A stretch of DNA of 64,000 nucleotides from Betaproteobacteria bacterium HGW-Betaproteobacteria-22 (GCA_002842285.1 PHCJ01000009.1:17881-81880); one strand, 5' to 3'; shown: positions 26,463 through 36,549, numbered from the stretch's first letter. Program-made: numbers and translations. Notes: generated from the letters alone by a model not told the origin.

Positions 26463-27497
26463 ATGACATATCAAGTAACAATACAGCCCAGTGGGCATAC
26501 GTACACTGCAAAAGCCTACGAAAGCGTGCTGGAGGCGGCGATAGATGCGGGTTACAACATTCCTTATGGCTGCCGTAATGGTGCATGTGGAAGCTGTAAA
26601 GGTACGGTGCTGAGCGGTGAGGTGGATTATGGCGATTATGCAGCCAGTGCGCTATCTGAAGAAGAAAAGGCAGCAGGTAAAGCCTTATTCTGCTGTGCGA
26701 GGCCACTTTCGGATTTAACGATTGAATGCCGGGAAATTGTGATAGGTGCCATTGCACCCCGCATTTTGCCTACACGTGTTGAGCGTAAAGAGCAGCTTTC
26801 GCACGATGTGATGGCGCTTTTTTTGAAGTTGCCCAGTAATGAGCGCCTGCAATTCTTTGCTGGGCAATATATCGAGTTTTTATTAAAAGACGGCAAACGT
26901 CGTGCTTTCTCGTTGGCCAATGCACCGCATATTGACGATTTTCTGGAGTTACATCTGCGCCTGATTCCGGGTGGTCAGTTTACTGAGTATGTGTTTAATG
27001 AAATGCCGGATAAAGCCATTTTGCGCATTGAGGCACCTTTTGGCAGCTTTTACTATCATGAAGCTTCTACCAAGCCGATAATTATGGTGGCTGGCGGCAC
27101 TGGCTTTGCCCCGATCAAGGGCATTATCGAGCATATGCTACATCACCAGATTCAGCGTGAAGTGACACTATACTGGGGGGCAAGAACCAAGCAGGATCTA
27201 TATATGCCTGAGTTGCCGGAAGCATGGGCCAAAGCAAATCCGCATATTAAGTTTGTGCCGGTATTGTCCGATGCGTTGCCTGAGGACGCATGGGATGGCA
27301 GGACGGGTCTTGTGCATCAGGCTGTGCTGGATGATATTCAGACATTGGGCGGTTATGAGGTTTATTGCTGTGGCGCACCCGCTATGGTAGATGTCGCACA
27401 CAAGAGTTTTGTGAATGCTGGGCTGCCCGAAAATGCGTTTTATTCCGATGCATTTAATTATGCCAAGCCTGTAACGGCTAAGGTAACAGCACCTTAA
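26463..27497 (+). CDS. 2Fe-2S ferredoxin-type NAD(P)H-flavin oxidoreductase
   Basis: 344 residues: N-terminal plant-type ferredoxin domain with CRNGACGSC (C37, C42, C45) and a later Cys in FCCARP, then an FAD-binding domain (RAFSLANAP) and a nucleotide domain (MVAGGTGFAPIKGI, YCCGAPAMV). This is the layout of oxygenase reductases and of proteins annotated as CDP-6-deoxy-delta-3,4-glucoseen reductase (AscD-like). No oxygenase or sugar gene is adjacent, so the partner is unknown. It starts 98 bp after fxsA and ends 36 bp before the convergent hemY-like gene. Confidence 0.88.
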   Translation: MTYQVTIQPSGHTYTAKAYESVLEAAIDAGYNIPYGCRNGACGSCKGTVLSGEVDYGDYAASALSEEEKAAGKALFCCARPLSDLTIECREIVIGAIAPRILPTRVERKEQLSHDVMALFLKLPSNERLQFFAGQYIEFLLKDGKRRAFSLANAPHIDDFLELHLRLIPGGQFTEYVFNEMPDKAILRIEAPFGSFYYHEASTKPIIMVAGGTGFAPIKGIIEHMLHHQIQREVTLYWGARTKQDLYMPELPEAWAKANPHIKFVPVLSDALPEDAWDGRTGLVHQAVLDDIQTLGGYEVYCCGAPAMVDVAHKSFVNAGLPENAFYSDAFNYAKPVTAKVTAP

Positions 27498-27533
27498 GTG
27501 ATGGTGAGAAAGTCATGATGAGATAACGCCGGA

Positions 27534-27956
27534 CTAAGGTTGGCTGGTGTGATGATTTTCCAATTTTTGAATCAGTATTTTCAAATCAGCGTTCTGAATC
27601 AGGCTTTGCGCTAAATTGGCTGAATGCCTGGCTTGATCAACATTGCCCTCAGCAAGGGCGTGCATGCCTTCAAGCAAGGCGGCATTGCCAGCTTTTAAAC
27701 TTAATATATTTTGTTTATGCTTTTTGTTCACAGGAATGCGTCGCAGGTAATCGATTATTTTTAAACAATAATGTAAGCCCAAGAATAAGCTTACAATCGC
27801 TAAAAGAAAAAAATTGAAAGAGATCTGAATACGATATGGATCTCGGATGATGAGCACATAGCCTTGGTTGTTGGCAATAAGCCACACCACAGTGACAAGT
27901 AGTATAAACATCACAAGCCACCAAAGTAATTTTTGCCTGATTGTCATATTATTCAC
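27534..27956 (-). CDS. hemY: Short HemY-like protein (N-terminal domain only)
   Basis: 140 residues: two membrane helices (about 10-30 and 45-65) with the HemY_N-like stretch NNQGYVLIIRDPYRIQISFNFFLL, then a short helical segment with LLEGMHALAEGNVDQARHSA. Typical HemY proteins are near 400 residues with a long TPR-like region, which is missing here; the convergent reductase gene starts within 37 bp, leaving no room for it. The reading frame overlaps hemX by 8 bp, suggesting translation in the hemCDXY run. It may be a truncated survivor or a lineage-specific short form. Confidence 0.75.
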   Translation of the reverse strand: MNNMTIRQKLLWWLVMFILLVTVVWLIANNQGYVLIIRDPYRIQISFNFFLLAIVSLFLGLHYCLKIIDYLRRIPVNKKHKQNILSLKAGNAALLEGMHALAEGNVDQARHSANLAQSLIQNADLKILIQKLENHHTSQP

Positions 27957-28983
27957 TTTTCTCCAGCAGAAGTTTATAGCGGTTTACCGCTGCCAGGCTG
28001 TTACTTAGCTGAGGCAATTCAATACGGATGTTGTCACTGGATAATTTATTTAATAGTCGAAATGCGCGGATGGTGTCTTGATGCTGCGTATCAAAATATT
28101 GGTTAAGCCAGGTTTTAACGGTATTCAAGTCTGCCTTAAAGGTGGCATCATCGTGTTGTAGCAGTGCAACACGGGCAGTGAGTAATCTAAGTTTTATGTT
28201 TTCACGTAAATACAGAGCATGATCGGGTGCGAGTAGCGGCGGTTCCGGCCTGTCAATGCGTTCAACAGTGACAAGTGAGTTCACCTCCTGCCACATGCGT
28301 TGCCAGAAGTTAAGCGGCGCATCTATATTGCCCAAATCTCCATTTGAGGCAGCGGTATTGTTCTGAGTTGGCTGGCGCTCGCTAATCAAGGGTAACTGGC
28401 TGCATAGCTCAGTCAGATAGGTCAGTTGTGCGCTGATGCTAATGAGATCAATTTGCGGCAATTCGCGCAGGTTTTCAATCTCCAGGCGCAGGGTTTCGCG
28501 CAACGATATCGCTCTTGGTAAATCCAAAGGCTGTAGCCTTTGATCCGCTGCTTCCAGTGCCAATAAGGCCGATTTTACGTTTCCTGCCAGTTGTAGTTGC
28601 TGTCTGGCAATGTTGAGTAATTGCTCAACCTCTGCCACAGCAGTGGATTCCCGGTTTTCAGCAAGTTGGGTATATAGTGTTTGCAGTGCTTCTTGCTGGT
28701 CGCGTGATTCAGCTAATTTTTGCTCTAAAATAATCGTGCGTGCATTGGCCTGAGTGCTGCGCTCTTCTGCTTGCCTGGCAAGTGCCAGGCTTTGTTGGTT
28801 GAGCGCCTGATATTTTTCAAGCTTGATGCTAAGGGATTTTTCTATTTCATTAAAGCGGTGGCGGGTGTTAAGCCATTGCCATGCAAGTGTGAAGATAGCG
28901 ATAATCACCAGTATGATAGCTGCCATGGCCATCGAGGATGGTTTGCGTTTTTCTACAAAAAGTGGCTCTACCTGGTCAGTCAT
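27949..28983 (-). CDS. hemX: HemX-like membrane protein
   Basis: 344 residues: a cytoplasmic tail, one membrane helix (about 18-38, MAMAAIILVIIAIFTLAW), then a long coiled-coil/helical periplasmic part with LARQAEERSTQANARTIILE and a HemX C-terminal domain. It is often annotated as uroporphyrinogen-III C-methyltransferase but lacks the SAM-binding fold of CysG/CobA, so methyltransferase activity is doubtful. It lies 5 bp after hemD and overlaps hemY, a conserved tetrapyrrole gene order. A scaffold role for the pathway enzymes has been suggested for the family. Confidence 0.87.
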   Translation of the reverse strand: MTDQVEPLFVEKRKPSSMAMAAIILVIIAIFTLAWQWLNTRHRFNEIEKSLSIKLEKYQALNQQSLALARQAEERSTQANARTIILEQKLAESRDQQEALQTLYTQLAENRESTAVAEVEQLLNIARQQLQLAGNVKSALLALEAADQRLQPLDLPRAISLRETLRLEIENLRELPQIDLISISAQLTYLTELCSQLPLISERQPTQNNTAASNGDLGNIDAPLNFWQRMWQEVNSLVTVERIDRPEPPLLAPDHALYLRENIKLRLLTARVALLQHDDATFKADLNTVKTWLNQYFDTQHQDTIRAFRLLNKLSSDNIRIELPQLSNSLAAVNRYKLLLEKSE

Positions 28984-28988
28984 CTTGA

Positions 28989-29765
28989 TTAATCACGATG
29001 TTTAATACATTGAGAGATACACTGTAACATGGCTTCATCGCCAGGTGCGTCTGCCACCAATACTTTTAATCCCAGCTGTCTTGGCTGTTCTGCGATTCTC
29101 TCATGGTTGACACACAGGGTGACGTGCCTTAGCCATTGGGTTTTTTCAGCCATTTGCAGTAAATGACGCATGGCTTCACTGCTAGTGACGATGATGGCGT
29201 CTAGTTGATTGAGCCGCCATTGCGCATTCAAAAGATCAACGTTTTTTTGCGGATTAATACGGCGGTAGCACTCAGCAAAATAGACATGCGCGCCACGCGA
29301 TTTTAGTGTGTCAGCCATCAGTTCACGACCGCCTTTGCCACGCACTATCGCGATGGTTTGACCAACCACATCCTGCAGCTCAGAAAGTGCCAGCAGCGTT
29401 TCACTATCAAACCGCGTGCGAGGAATGAGCACCTCGTGCACACCATAGCGAGTCAAAGTGCTGGCTGTTTGGTGGCCAATTGCTGCGAATTTAAGATTTT
29501 CTGGTAGTTTACCGTGTTTTTTCAGTATGCGCGGCATGGCGAATTCAACGGCGTTAGAACTGATAAATATCGCCCAGTCAGTCGTTTCAAGCCGCGTTAA
29601 CTGTTGTTCAAATAACTGGTAATCCTCTAAAGCAGAAATTGCTATCAGCGGGAAAGGAATCGCATGTCCGCCATGCTTAAAAATAAGCTGGCATAGGCTT
29701 TGTGCTTGCTCAACAGGCCTTGTGACAGCGATATATAAGTCTTGTAACAGATGATCAGAAGACAT
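28989..29765 (-). CDS. hemD: Uroporphyrinogen-III synthase
   Basis: Closes and inverts ring D of hydroxymethylbilane to form uroporphyrinogen III. 258 residues from the ATG at 29765. The HemD fold is weakly conserved; recognisable parts are IAVTRPVEQAQSL, TDWAIFISSNAVEFAM, IAIVRGKGGRELMADTL and DAIIVTSSEAMRHLL. A TTG at 29807 is an alternative start with 14 extra residues. Neither start has a strong ribosome-binding site. It sits 87 bp after hemC and 5 bp before hemX, fixing the assignment. Confidence 0.9.
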   Translation of the reverse strand: MSSDHLLQDLYIAVTRPVEQAQSLCQLIFKHGGHAIPFPLIAISALEDYQLFEQQLTRLETTDWAIFISSNAVEFAMPRILKKHGKLPENLKFAAIGHQTASTLTRYGVHEVLIPRTRFDSETLLALSELQDVVGQTIAIVRGKGGRELMADTLKSRGAHVYFAECYRRINPQKNVDLLNAQWRLNQLDAIIVTSSEAMRHLLQMAEKTQWLRHVTLCVNHERIAEQPRQLGLKVLVADAPGDEAMLQCISQCIKHRD

Positions 29766-29852
29766 GGTGTTTTCAAATAGGCTGCTGTCGGATATGTAGC
29801 TTTGCAAGCATGCGCGCAGGCGTCCTTAACAAGGGTGATGCTAAATCCAGTG

Positions 29853-30794
29853 CTATAAAGCCGCAAGTATTTTATCTGCACCTTTGGCGATTAATTGCCG
29901 GGCAAGTTTTTTGCCTAGCGCTTCTGCATGGTCGCGGCTACCAGCAGTGTTTTCAATGAGCATTTCTTTGCCATCCACGCTGGCGACAAAACCTGTAATA
30001 TGAATCTGCTGATCTTTGCATACCGCGTAAGCGCCAAGTGGCACCGTACAACTACCCGCTAGCGCGCGACTCATACCGCGCTCAGCCTCCACGCAAACCT
30101 GTGTGTCCGCATGGTTGAGTGGTGCCAGCACAGCGATTAGGTCGAGGCGGTTTGCACTGATTTCAATGCCGAGTGCGCCCTGTCCCACGGCGGGAATGCT
30201 ATGTTCAGGTGCGATGAATTGGCGGATTCTGCTGCCAAGCTCAAGCCGGATCAAGCCCGCTGCTGCCAAAATAATGGCAGCATACTGGCCTTCATCTAGT
30301 TTGCGCAGACGTGTTTGCAGATTGCCGCGCAGTGATTCAATTTTTAAGTGTGGAAAACGCGCCTGCAACTGGCTCTGGCGGCGCAGGCTGGAAGTGCCAA
30401 CCACGCTGTTGGCGGGCAGATCTTCGAGTGAGGCGTAGTCATTCGACACAAATGCATCACGCGGGTCCTCGCGCTCGCCTGTTGCTGCCAATATAAAGCC
30501 ATCCGGCAGATTCATGGGAACATCTTTCATGCTGTGCACGGCCAGGTCAGCACGGCCATCGGCCAGAGCCGTTTCCAACTCTTTGACAAACAACCCTTTA
30601 CCCCCCACCTTGGCTAAGGGCGTGTCTAATATTTGATCGCCAGTGGTTGTCATGCCCAGAATGGTGACTTTAGTTTGCGGGTAGAGTGCCTGTAAACGGC
30701 TTTGAATGTGTTTTGCCTGCCACATGGCAAGCGCACTTTCACGCGAGGCGATGACGAGCGTTTCAGGAGCGGTGTATGGGGCTGAATTTTGCAT
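29853..30794 (-). CDS. hemC: Porphobilinogen deaminase (hydroxymethylbilane synthase)
   Basis: Polymerises four porphobilinogens into hydroxymethylbilane. 313 residues, standard length. Motifs: [17 protein letters not shown] (N-terminal), [24 protein letters not shown], and [14 protein letters not shown] with the Cys that binds the dipyrromethane cofactor. First gene of the minus-strand hemC-hemD-hemX-hemY run, with a presumed promoter in the 161-bp spacer before it. Confidence 0.96.
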   Translation of the reverse strand: MQNSAPYTAPETLVIASRESALAMWQAKHIQSRLQALYPQTKVTILGMTTTGDQILDTPLAKVGGKGLFVKELETALADGRADLAVHSMKDVPMNLPDGFILAATGEREDPRDAFVSNDYASLEDLPANSVVGTSSLRRQSQLQARFPHLKIESLRGNLQTRLRKLDEGQYAAIILAAAGLIRLELGSRIRQFIAPEHSIPAVGQGALGIEISANRLDLIAVLAPLNHADTQVCVEAERGMSRALAGSCTVPLGAYAVCKDQQIHITGFVASVDGKEMLIENTAGSRDHAEALGKKLARQLIAKGADKILAAL

Positions 30795-30955
30795 GGGATG
30801 ATTTTATCACAGCGCTGGATTGCGAGCATTAAGCACCGAAACTTTCTGTTTAGTGTTTAAATGACCATTATTTATGAGGTAAGCTTATGGCTGATTTTGA
30901 TTAAGTCTGAATTGTTTTTTTTAATAGCGCTTGAAATAGTGCTGAGGAGAGTGAT

Positions 30956-31630
30956 ATGCAATATCAGTTTGAAGTGTTTATGGCTTCGTTGAATGCGTTT
31001 TGGTTGCAGTTGGTTAATTTTGTACCTAAATTGCTGGCGGTGGTGGTGATACTGTTTTTTGGTTGGGTTGTGGCTAAGCTAGCGAGGCTCGCAGTAAAGC
31101 GTTTGCTTGAGCTCACGCAGTTTGATAAGTTTGCGCAGAAATCTGGCCTGGAAGCCTTTATAAACAGTGGCAACCTGAATGTCACATTAAGCGGCATCAT
31201 CAGCCAGGTAGTGTATTGGCTGGTGATTATTTTATTTATCACTACCGGTGCAAGCACCTTAGGTTTGAGCGAGGTGGCGCATTTGCTGCAACAGTTGGCG
31301 GGGTATTTGCCACGTATTATTTTGGCGATTCTTGTAATTATTTTCGGTACGTTGTTGGCGCGCTTTGTCAATAAACTGATGTTCGCGTGGCTGCATAGCA
31401 TTAAATTTTCCGGTGCATTGGCTGTGAGTACTTCTGCTGAATATGGCATTCAAATATTAGCTATATTTGTTGCATTGGAGCAGCTGGGTATCGGCATGCA
31501 GCTTATCCATTCATTGTTTGTGATTGTGTTTGGGGCAATTTTTCTCGCGCTGGCACTTGCGTTTGGTCTGGGTGGCAAAGAATGGGCAGCTAAAAAGATT
31601 GCGGAGTTTGAGGCAAATAAAAATAAATAA
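30956..31630 (+). CDS. Small mechanosensitive-channel-like membrane protein
   Basis: 224 residues with about five hydrophobic helices and the Gly/Ala-rich repeats (LLAVVVILFFGWVVAKLARLAVKRLL; LPRIILAILVIIFGTLLARFVNKLM; FGAIFLALALAFGLGGKEWAAKKI) seen in the TM-helix family related to MscS and CmpX. It has the pore-helix-like GLGGKEWA ending but no MscS beta or C-terminal cage domain. It has a good GAGGAG ribosome-binding site. It is monocistronic between divergent hemC and convergent algR. Channel activity is inference. Confidence 0.8.
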   Translation: MQYQFEVFMASLNAFWLQLVNFVPKLLAVVVILFFGWVVAKLARLAVKRLLELTQFDKFAQKSGLEAFINSGNLNVTLSGIISQVVYWLVIILFITTGASTLGLSEVAHLLQQLAGYLPRIILAILVIIFGTLLARFVNKLMFAWLHSIKFSGALAVSTSAEYGIQILAIFVALEQLGIGMQLIHSLFVIVFGAIFLALALAFGLGGKEWAAKKIAEFEANKNK

Positions 31631-31696
31631 ATAAAAGTAGGCGGGTGATATAGGTTTAGTGCGGGTTTGTTTCCGCGCAAACATTCCACATTCCAG

Positions 31697-32458
31697 TCAA
31701 TTCTGACGAATCAGGTGTTGCTGTCTTCGGCTAACCGTGATTGTCTCGGGCACGTGCTTGAGCAGAGCTACCCACTGCTTCTCGCTTTGTGCATCATGGC
31801 TACGTTTTTCATAGCCTAAGATGTACGCAAGGGCGACCAGGCAGTTGCGGTGCAGGCGAATAAAAGTAGCATTAAACTCCTGTTCAAGATGGGTGAGGGA
31901 GTCTTCTATGAGATATTCGCGTTCAGCGGTGCGTACCGTGACATATTTAAGCTCAGCTCTTAAATAGATAATCTCGTCGATGGGCACTAGCAAAATTCGG
32001 CCGCGCTCGCTAATGCTCAGATGCGTTCTTTGCGGGCGCAATGGAATGAGGCCTGCGAGCTGGTTAGGTTTTAATGCACGTGCCTTTTCTAGCGCGACTT
32101 GCAGTCGTTCCTGGCGAATAGGCTTTAGTAAATAATCGACTGCATTCATGTCAAAGGCCTGGATGGCATAGTTGTCATATGCAGTGGTAAAAATCACAGC
32201 AGGAGGTAAAGCCAGTTTTTGCAGATGCTCAGCTGTTTCTATGCCATCCATTTGTGGCATGCGAATATCCAGCAGAACCACATCGGGTTGGGGCTTGCTT
32301 TCCGGAATCTGGTTGATGAGCATCAGGAGTTCTTTGCCGTTTTTAGCTTCGCCTAACACATGCACATTGCCTATGTCGCTTAATAAAGTACGTAGGCGGT
32401 TGCGTGCAGGTGCTTCGTCATCTGCTATTAGAATATTAAGGTGGCTGGATTCGGACAT
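31697..32458 (-). CDS. algR: LytTR-type response regulator AlgR
   Basis: 253 residues from the ATG at 32458: receiver domain with the phosphoacceptor D64 in VVLLDIRMPQMDG, and a C-terminal LytTR DNA-binding domain (HLSISERGRILLVPIDEIIYLRAE, FIRLHRNCLVALAYILGYE). The 29 codons upstream in frame lie over the end of algZ and are not conserved. It is 4 bp behind algZ, its sensor partner. In Pseudomonas, AlgR controls alginate, type IV pili and virulence; here likely surface or motility functions. The hemC and argH neighbours match the Pseudomonas layout. Confidence 0.92.
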   Translation of the reverse strand: MSESSHLNILIADDEAPARNRLRTLLSDIGNVHVLGEAKNGKELLMLINQIPESKPQPDVVLLDIRMPQMDGIETAEHLQKLALPPAVIFTTAYDNYAIQAFDMNAVDYLLKPIRQERLQVALEKARALKPNQLAGLIPLRPQRTHLSISERGRILLVPIDEIIYLRAELKYVTVRTAEREYLIEDSLTHLEQEFNATFIRLHRNCLVALAYILGYEKRSHDAQSEKQWVALLKHVPETITVSRRQQHLIRQN

Positions 32459-32462
32459 GATA

Positions 32463-33455
32463 TCAGTGAGAATGCTGCGGTATGGTGATGTGAACCATAT
32501 ATAGGCCATGGGCTTTTTTGCTGTGCAGTGAAGCCTCCAAGTCAAAATGCAGTGTCAAGCGTTCTTTTATGTTGTTTAGCGCCATTTTATTGCCGTGTTG
32601 GTGACTATTTTGCGCAAAGTATGGATTTTTAACCACAAGGTGAATTTCATGTTGTTGCGTATAAATCTGTATGGTAATCGTGCCGCCCTCCGGCATGGGT
32701 TCGATGCCATGATACACGGCGTTTTCTATAAGAGGCTGTAGCAACAGGGGGGGTACGAGTGCGTCAGGCGGCATGTCATCAATCAGCCACTCCACTTTCA
32801 GGCGTTCATCCAGGCGCAGTTTCTCCAGTGACAGATATTGCCTGCATAGGGCAATTTCCTGTGCAAGCGGCACTAAATCACGATTATCAGCCATGAGTAC
32901 ACGAAATAGATCTGCCATGTCTTCCAGTGCCGTTTCAGCCTGTTTGGGCTGGCTGCGAATAAGCGATAGCACGGCATTTAAGCTGTTAAACAGGAAATGT
33001 GGGCGTATTCTCGCCTGAAGTGCCTGCAATCTTGCTTCGGTGATGGCGGGTGAATAGGCACGCCGGTAAAGGTCCAGATAATATAAAATGATGCCGCTGA
33101 TGGTGAACGCATAACCCAGAATACGCAGCAACGATGGCAAGTCGGTGAATATCCAAAATTGCGCCAAAAAACTGTGCATGCCGGCAGCACTTAAGGAGAC
33201 GATAGCAAAAACGGCAATGATGGCTTTGAGATAGTTAAGTTTCAAGAGGTATGGATAGCAGCCATACAATAGAAACAGGCAAATCAATAAAACAGGCTGG
33301 GCGAAGGTAGAGGTGGTCGTGAGTTGTGATATGAATTCGGCCCAGTTTTGGCTGAGGATGGCTGCGCCCGCGATTAAGCCTGTGTTGGCGATAATGATGA
33401 TGCGCAAAACAATGCCCAGATTGCGCATATTAGGTAAACGGCTATTTTTTTTCAT
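32463..33455 (-). CDS. algZ: Sensor histidine kinase AlgZ/FimS
   Basis: 330 residues of the LytS/His_kinase family: four to five membrane helices (about 12-135), then the kinase core with the phospho-His H153 in RPHFLFNSLNAVLSLIR and an N-box LLQPLIENAVYHGIEP. It is the partner of algR, which starts 4 bp after its stop. It is divergent from argH; the 156 bp between them contain a perfect 21-bp palindrome that could be an operator. The signal sensed is not deducible. Confidence 0.91.
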   Translation of the reverse strand: MKKNSRLPNMRNLGIVLRIIIIANTGLIAGAAILSQNWAEFISQLTTTSTFAQPVLLICLFLLYGCYPYLLKLNYLKAIIAVFAIVSLSAAGMHSFLAQFWIFTDLPSLLRILGYAFTISGIILYYLDLYRRAYSPAITEARLQALQARIRPHFLFNSLNAVLSLIRSQPKQAETALEDMADLFRVLMADNRDLVPLAQEIALCRQYLSLEKLRLDERLKVEWLIDDMPPDALVPPLLLQPLIENAVYHGIEPMPEGGTITIQIYTQQHEIHLVVKNPYFAQNSHQHGNKMALNNIKERLTLHFDLEASLHSKKAHGLYMVHITIPQHSH

Positions 33456-33513
33456 GCTAGGTTGAGGCCATTCATCTTGACTTGGGGGCTTACGTTATCT
33501 TAAAAACTACTGT

Positions 33514-33534
33514 TATGCATTATACTAATGCATA
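33514..33534. promoter_or_regulatory. Perfect 21-bp palindrome between algZ and argH
   Basis: TATGCATTA-TAC-TAATGCATA: exact 9-bp arms around a 3-bp centre, 58 bp upstream of algZ and 78 bp upstream of argH. A dimeric regulator binding here could influence both genes. No regulator is identified. Confidence 0.5.
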
Positions 33535-33611
33535 TAAGTGGTTTGTTATTATGCAAAATTTCAAAATATGCCGAATAATTCTAACTTAAAGCATATAGAC
33601 AGGCAGATAAA

Positions 33612-35051
33612 GTGACAGAAAAAGTAAGTGCGCTCAATAAAAAAGAGTCAAGTTGGTCAGGGAGATTTAGTGAACCTGTGGCCGAGTTGGTCAAAAAATA
33701 TACAGCATCGGTTGGGTTTGACTATCGTTTGGCTCCGTATGATATTCAAGGTTCGCTCGCACATGCGCGTATGCTGAGTCAGCAAGGCATTATCACGCAT
33801 GAGGATCATGTGGCAATCGAGAAAGGGCTTAATGAGATATTGCAGGAGATAGCGTCGGGCAGTTTTGAGTGGTTGCTGGATCTGGAAGATGTGCACCTCA
33901 ATATTGAAAAGCGCCTTACAGATAAAATTGGTGACGCAGGTAAGCGCTTACATACCGGTAGAAGCCGTAACGACCAGGTGGCAACCGATGTCAGGTTGTG
34001 GTTACGTGCGACGACGGATCATGTCATGGCAGGGTTGCGTAATTTACAATCCAGCTTACTGGATTTGGCCGAAGCAAATTTTGATACGGTGATGCCGGGC
34101 TTTACGCATTTGCAAGTGGCGCAGCCGGTTACCTTTGGCCATCATCTGATGGCTTATGTGGAGATGCTTAAACGTGATGCTGAACGTTTTTCCGATGTGC
34201 GCCGTCGTATCAACCGTTTGCCTTTGGGTGCGGCGGCATTGGCGGGCACAAGTTATCCGATAGACCGTGACATGGTGGCTCAAGCGCTGGGTTTTGAAGG
34301 CGTGTGCGAGAATTCACTGGATGCCGTTTCTGACCGAGATTTTGCCATTGAATTTACTGCCGCGGCATCATTGGTGATGATGCATTTATCAAGACTCTCC
34401 GAAGAGTTGATTTTGTGGAGTTCACCAAGATTTGCATTCATAGACATTGCCGACCGTTTTTGCACAGGCTCATCCATTATGCCGCAGAAAAAAAATCCTG
34501 ACGTACCTGAGTTGGTGCGTGGTAAAACGGGCCGTGTATATGGGCATTTAACTGCATTATTGACGCTGATGAAAGGCCAGCCACTTGCCTACAATAAAGA
34601 TAATCAAGAGGACAAAGAGCCATTATTTGATACAGCGGATACGTTATTAGTGACGCTGGAGATTTATGCAGATATGCTACGCTTGCCAGTGATAGAAAAC
34701 GGCGTTGTAGTAAAAACGGGTTTTGTCGTGAATAAAGAAAATATGCGTAAGGCCGCTAGTGAAGGATTTGCTACGGCCACGGACTTAGCTGATTATTTGG
34801 TTAAAAAAGGCATGCCATTCAGAGATGCGCATGAAGCGGTGGCCTTGGCAGTGCGCTATGCGGTCGATAAAGAGGTGGACTTAAGTGATTTACCACTTGC
34901 GACGTTACAAGAATTTGCGAGCGAAATAGACCAGGATGTGTATGCCGTACTCACGCTGGAAGGCTCTTTGAATAGCCGTGATCACCGAGGCGGCACTGCA
35001 CCAAGCCAGGTTAAAAAAGCAATTGACAGGGCAAGACAAGAAATGCGCTGA
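33612..35051 (+). CDS. argH: Argininosuccinate lyase
   Basis: Last step of arginine synthesis: argininosuccinate to arginine and fumarate. 479 residues with a GTG start. Superfamily signature [24 protein letters not shown] carries the catalytic Ser loop; earlier conserved blocks are [18 protein letters not shown] and [18 protein letters not shown]. It is followed 1 bp later by a FimV-like gene. A second arginine gene, argC, is 20 kb away, so arginine genes are scattered here. Confidence 0.96.
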   Translation: MTEKVSALNKKESSWSGRFSEPVAELVKKYTASVGFDYRLAPYDIQGSLAHARMLSQQGIITHEDHVAIEKGLNEILQEIASGSFEWLLDLEDVHLNIEKRLTDKIGDAGKRLHTGRSRNDQVATDVRLWLRATTDHVMAGLRNLQSSLLDLAEANFDTVMPGFTHLQVAQPVTFGHHLMAYVEMLKRDAERFSDVRRRINRLPLGAAALAGTSYPIDRDMVAQALGFEGVCENSLDAVSDRDFAIEFTAAASLVMMHLSRLSEELILWSSPRFAFIDIADRFCTGSSIMPQKKNPDVPELVRGKTGRVYGHLTALLTLMKGQPLAYNKDNQEDKEPLFDTADTLLVTLEIYADMLRLPVIENGVVVKTGFVVNKENMRKAASEGFATATDLADYLVKKGMPFRDAHEAVALAVRYAVDKEVDLSDLPLATLQEFASEIDQDVYAVLTLEGSLNSRDHRGGTAPSQVKKAIDRARQEMR

Positions 35052-35052
35052 T

Positions 35053-36516
35053 ATGAATATTCTTTTTGCAATGCGAAGATGGCGTGTGTTTATACTGGCA
35101 TTACTGCTGATGTCATCTTCAGTTCTATTTGCACAAGAGTCTATACCGCCATCATTCAATTGGCCTATCCAGCCGGGTGAAAGTATTGATGACCTAGCCC
35201 GTTTGTTCTATCCTAAAAACCCTGCTATGCAACGCTATTTTGCGCGTGAGACCTATCAGCTCAATCATGAGGCGTTAGCCGGCTCAGCCACAAGCACAGT
35301 ATTCCAGCAGGAAACGCAGATTTTAATCCCTGATATTCGAAGCCTATCCCGATTTAGCCCACCTCGGGCGCAAGCGCAAAATGCGGCTTCAGCAAAACAC
35401 TTTGGCATGCAACCCACACTAGAGCCGACAGCAAAGCAATTGGCCGAAATAGATCAACTGCATGCGAGAAATGCAGCTTTTCAGGCAGAGCTTGATGTGT
35501 TTAGCCGCAAGATAACGCAATTGCAGGAAATATTCATAAGCATAAAACAACAATTGTTGGCGTTGATCGATCGCATCGAAGCGGCAGATGCGCAAACTAA
35601 ATTAAACGAGCAGCTTGTAGCTGAATCTGCGAATCAAGCGGTGACCGCAACGGCAGCAGTTGCTCCAAAGCCGGAACAAGCCCTTCAAGCGCAAACCGAA
35701 TTGTCTGCAACACATGATGAAGCTTCTTCAGAAGAGCATTCAGTTGTAGGTTTACCTGCCATCGTGCCAATCGCAATTGGTTTGGTGTTATTGGCTGTTT
35801 TGGGTGCTTTGATACGCTATAGACGGCGACAGAATGCCACCATAAGTACTACGGTTGAGACTTTGCATCCCCTTGATAAAAATGCTTTTGAAGAAGAAGC
35901 CATAGACATAGACGCTGTAAAAGAGGCTGCTAGAATCAAGCGCGAGCAGGCATTCTTGAACAGTGAGCCTATGCCGGACATGGAAGAATTCGTGCAGGAG
36001 GCGTCCGATAGCATTGAACATATTGAAGATGGTGATTTGTTGCTTGAGCAGGCTAAGATCTATGTGAGTTTGGGTGACGTGACCGAGGCCGTTCGCTTGC
36101 TCGAAAGTTATGTTGCAACATCACCTGCGACCGCACTGCCTCAATGTCTTTACTTGCTGGAGATTTATCAGCAGACCAATCAACAGGCCGCATTTGCAGC
36201 ATGCGCTCAGCATTTGCATGAAAACTTCAATGTAGAACTGCCGCAATGGCAGACTGAAAAAGCTGATGATAAAACTTCAATACCATGTAATAGCCTGGAA
36301 GAATACCCACACATTGTGAACCAGTTGACCCAGTTGTGGGCGGCGTGTGCACAAGAAACCGCAGATGCTTATGTCCAAAGCAAAGCTTATTTAGACAAAC
36401 TATTAACGGACATCAGAGACCATGAGCGTGGCGGATTCAGCAAAGAGGTGTTTGATGAAATTATACTGCTGCGTGGGATGTTGGGTGCCCGTGAAAAATT
36501 GGCAAGGAGTGATTAG
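35053..36516 (+). CDS. FimV-like protein with a C-terminal FimV module
   Basis: 487 residues: signal peptide or anchor (about 8-30), a short LysM/Tsap-like domain (FNWPIQPGESIDDLARLFYP and LNHEALAG), a coiled-coil stretch (AELDVFSRKITQLQEIF), a membrane helix (VPIAIGLVLLAVLGALI), and a cytoplasmic acidic domain with LLLEQAKIYVSLGDVTEAVRLLESY. Its end (EYPHIVNQLTQLWAACAQETADAYV and GGFSKEVFDEIILLRGML) resembles the end of the protein at 50711-52789. FimV proteins organise polar machinery such as type IV pili. It starts 1 bp after argH. Confidence 0.75.
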   Translation: MNILFAMRRWRVFILALLLMSSSVLFAQESIPPSFNWPIQPGESIDDLARLFYPKNPAMQRYFARETYQLNHEALAGSATSTVFQQETQILIPDIRSLSRFSPPRAQAQNAASAKHFGMQPTLEPTAKQLAEIDQLHARNAAFQAELDVFSRKITQLQEIFISIKQQLLALIDRIEAADAQTKLNEQLVAESANQAVTATAAVAPKPEQALQAQTELSATHDEASSEEHSVVGLPAIVPIAIGLVLLAVLGALIRYRRRQNATISTTVETLHPLDKNAFEEEAIDIDAVKEAARIKREQAFLNSEPMPDMEEFVQEASDSIEHIEDGDLLLEQAKIYVSLGDVTEAVRLLESYVATSPATALPQCLYLLEIYQQTNQQAAFAACAQHLHENFNVELPQWQTEKADDKTSIPCNSLEEYPHIVNQLTQLWAACAQETADAYVQSKAYLDKLLTDIRDHERGGFSKEVFDEIILLRGMLGAREKLARSD

Positions 36517-36549
36517 ACAGTTTGATAAAATCAGGGCGTAGACACCTGA

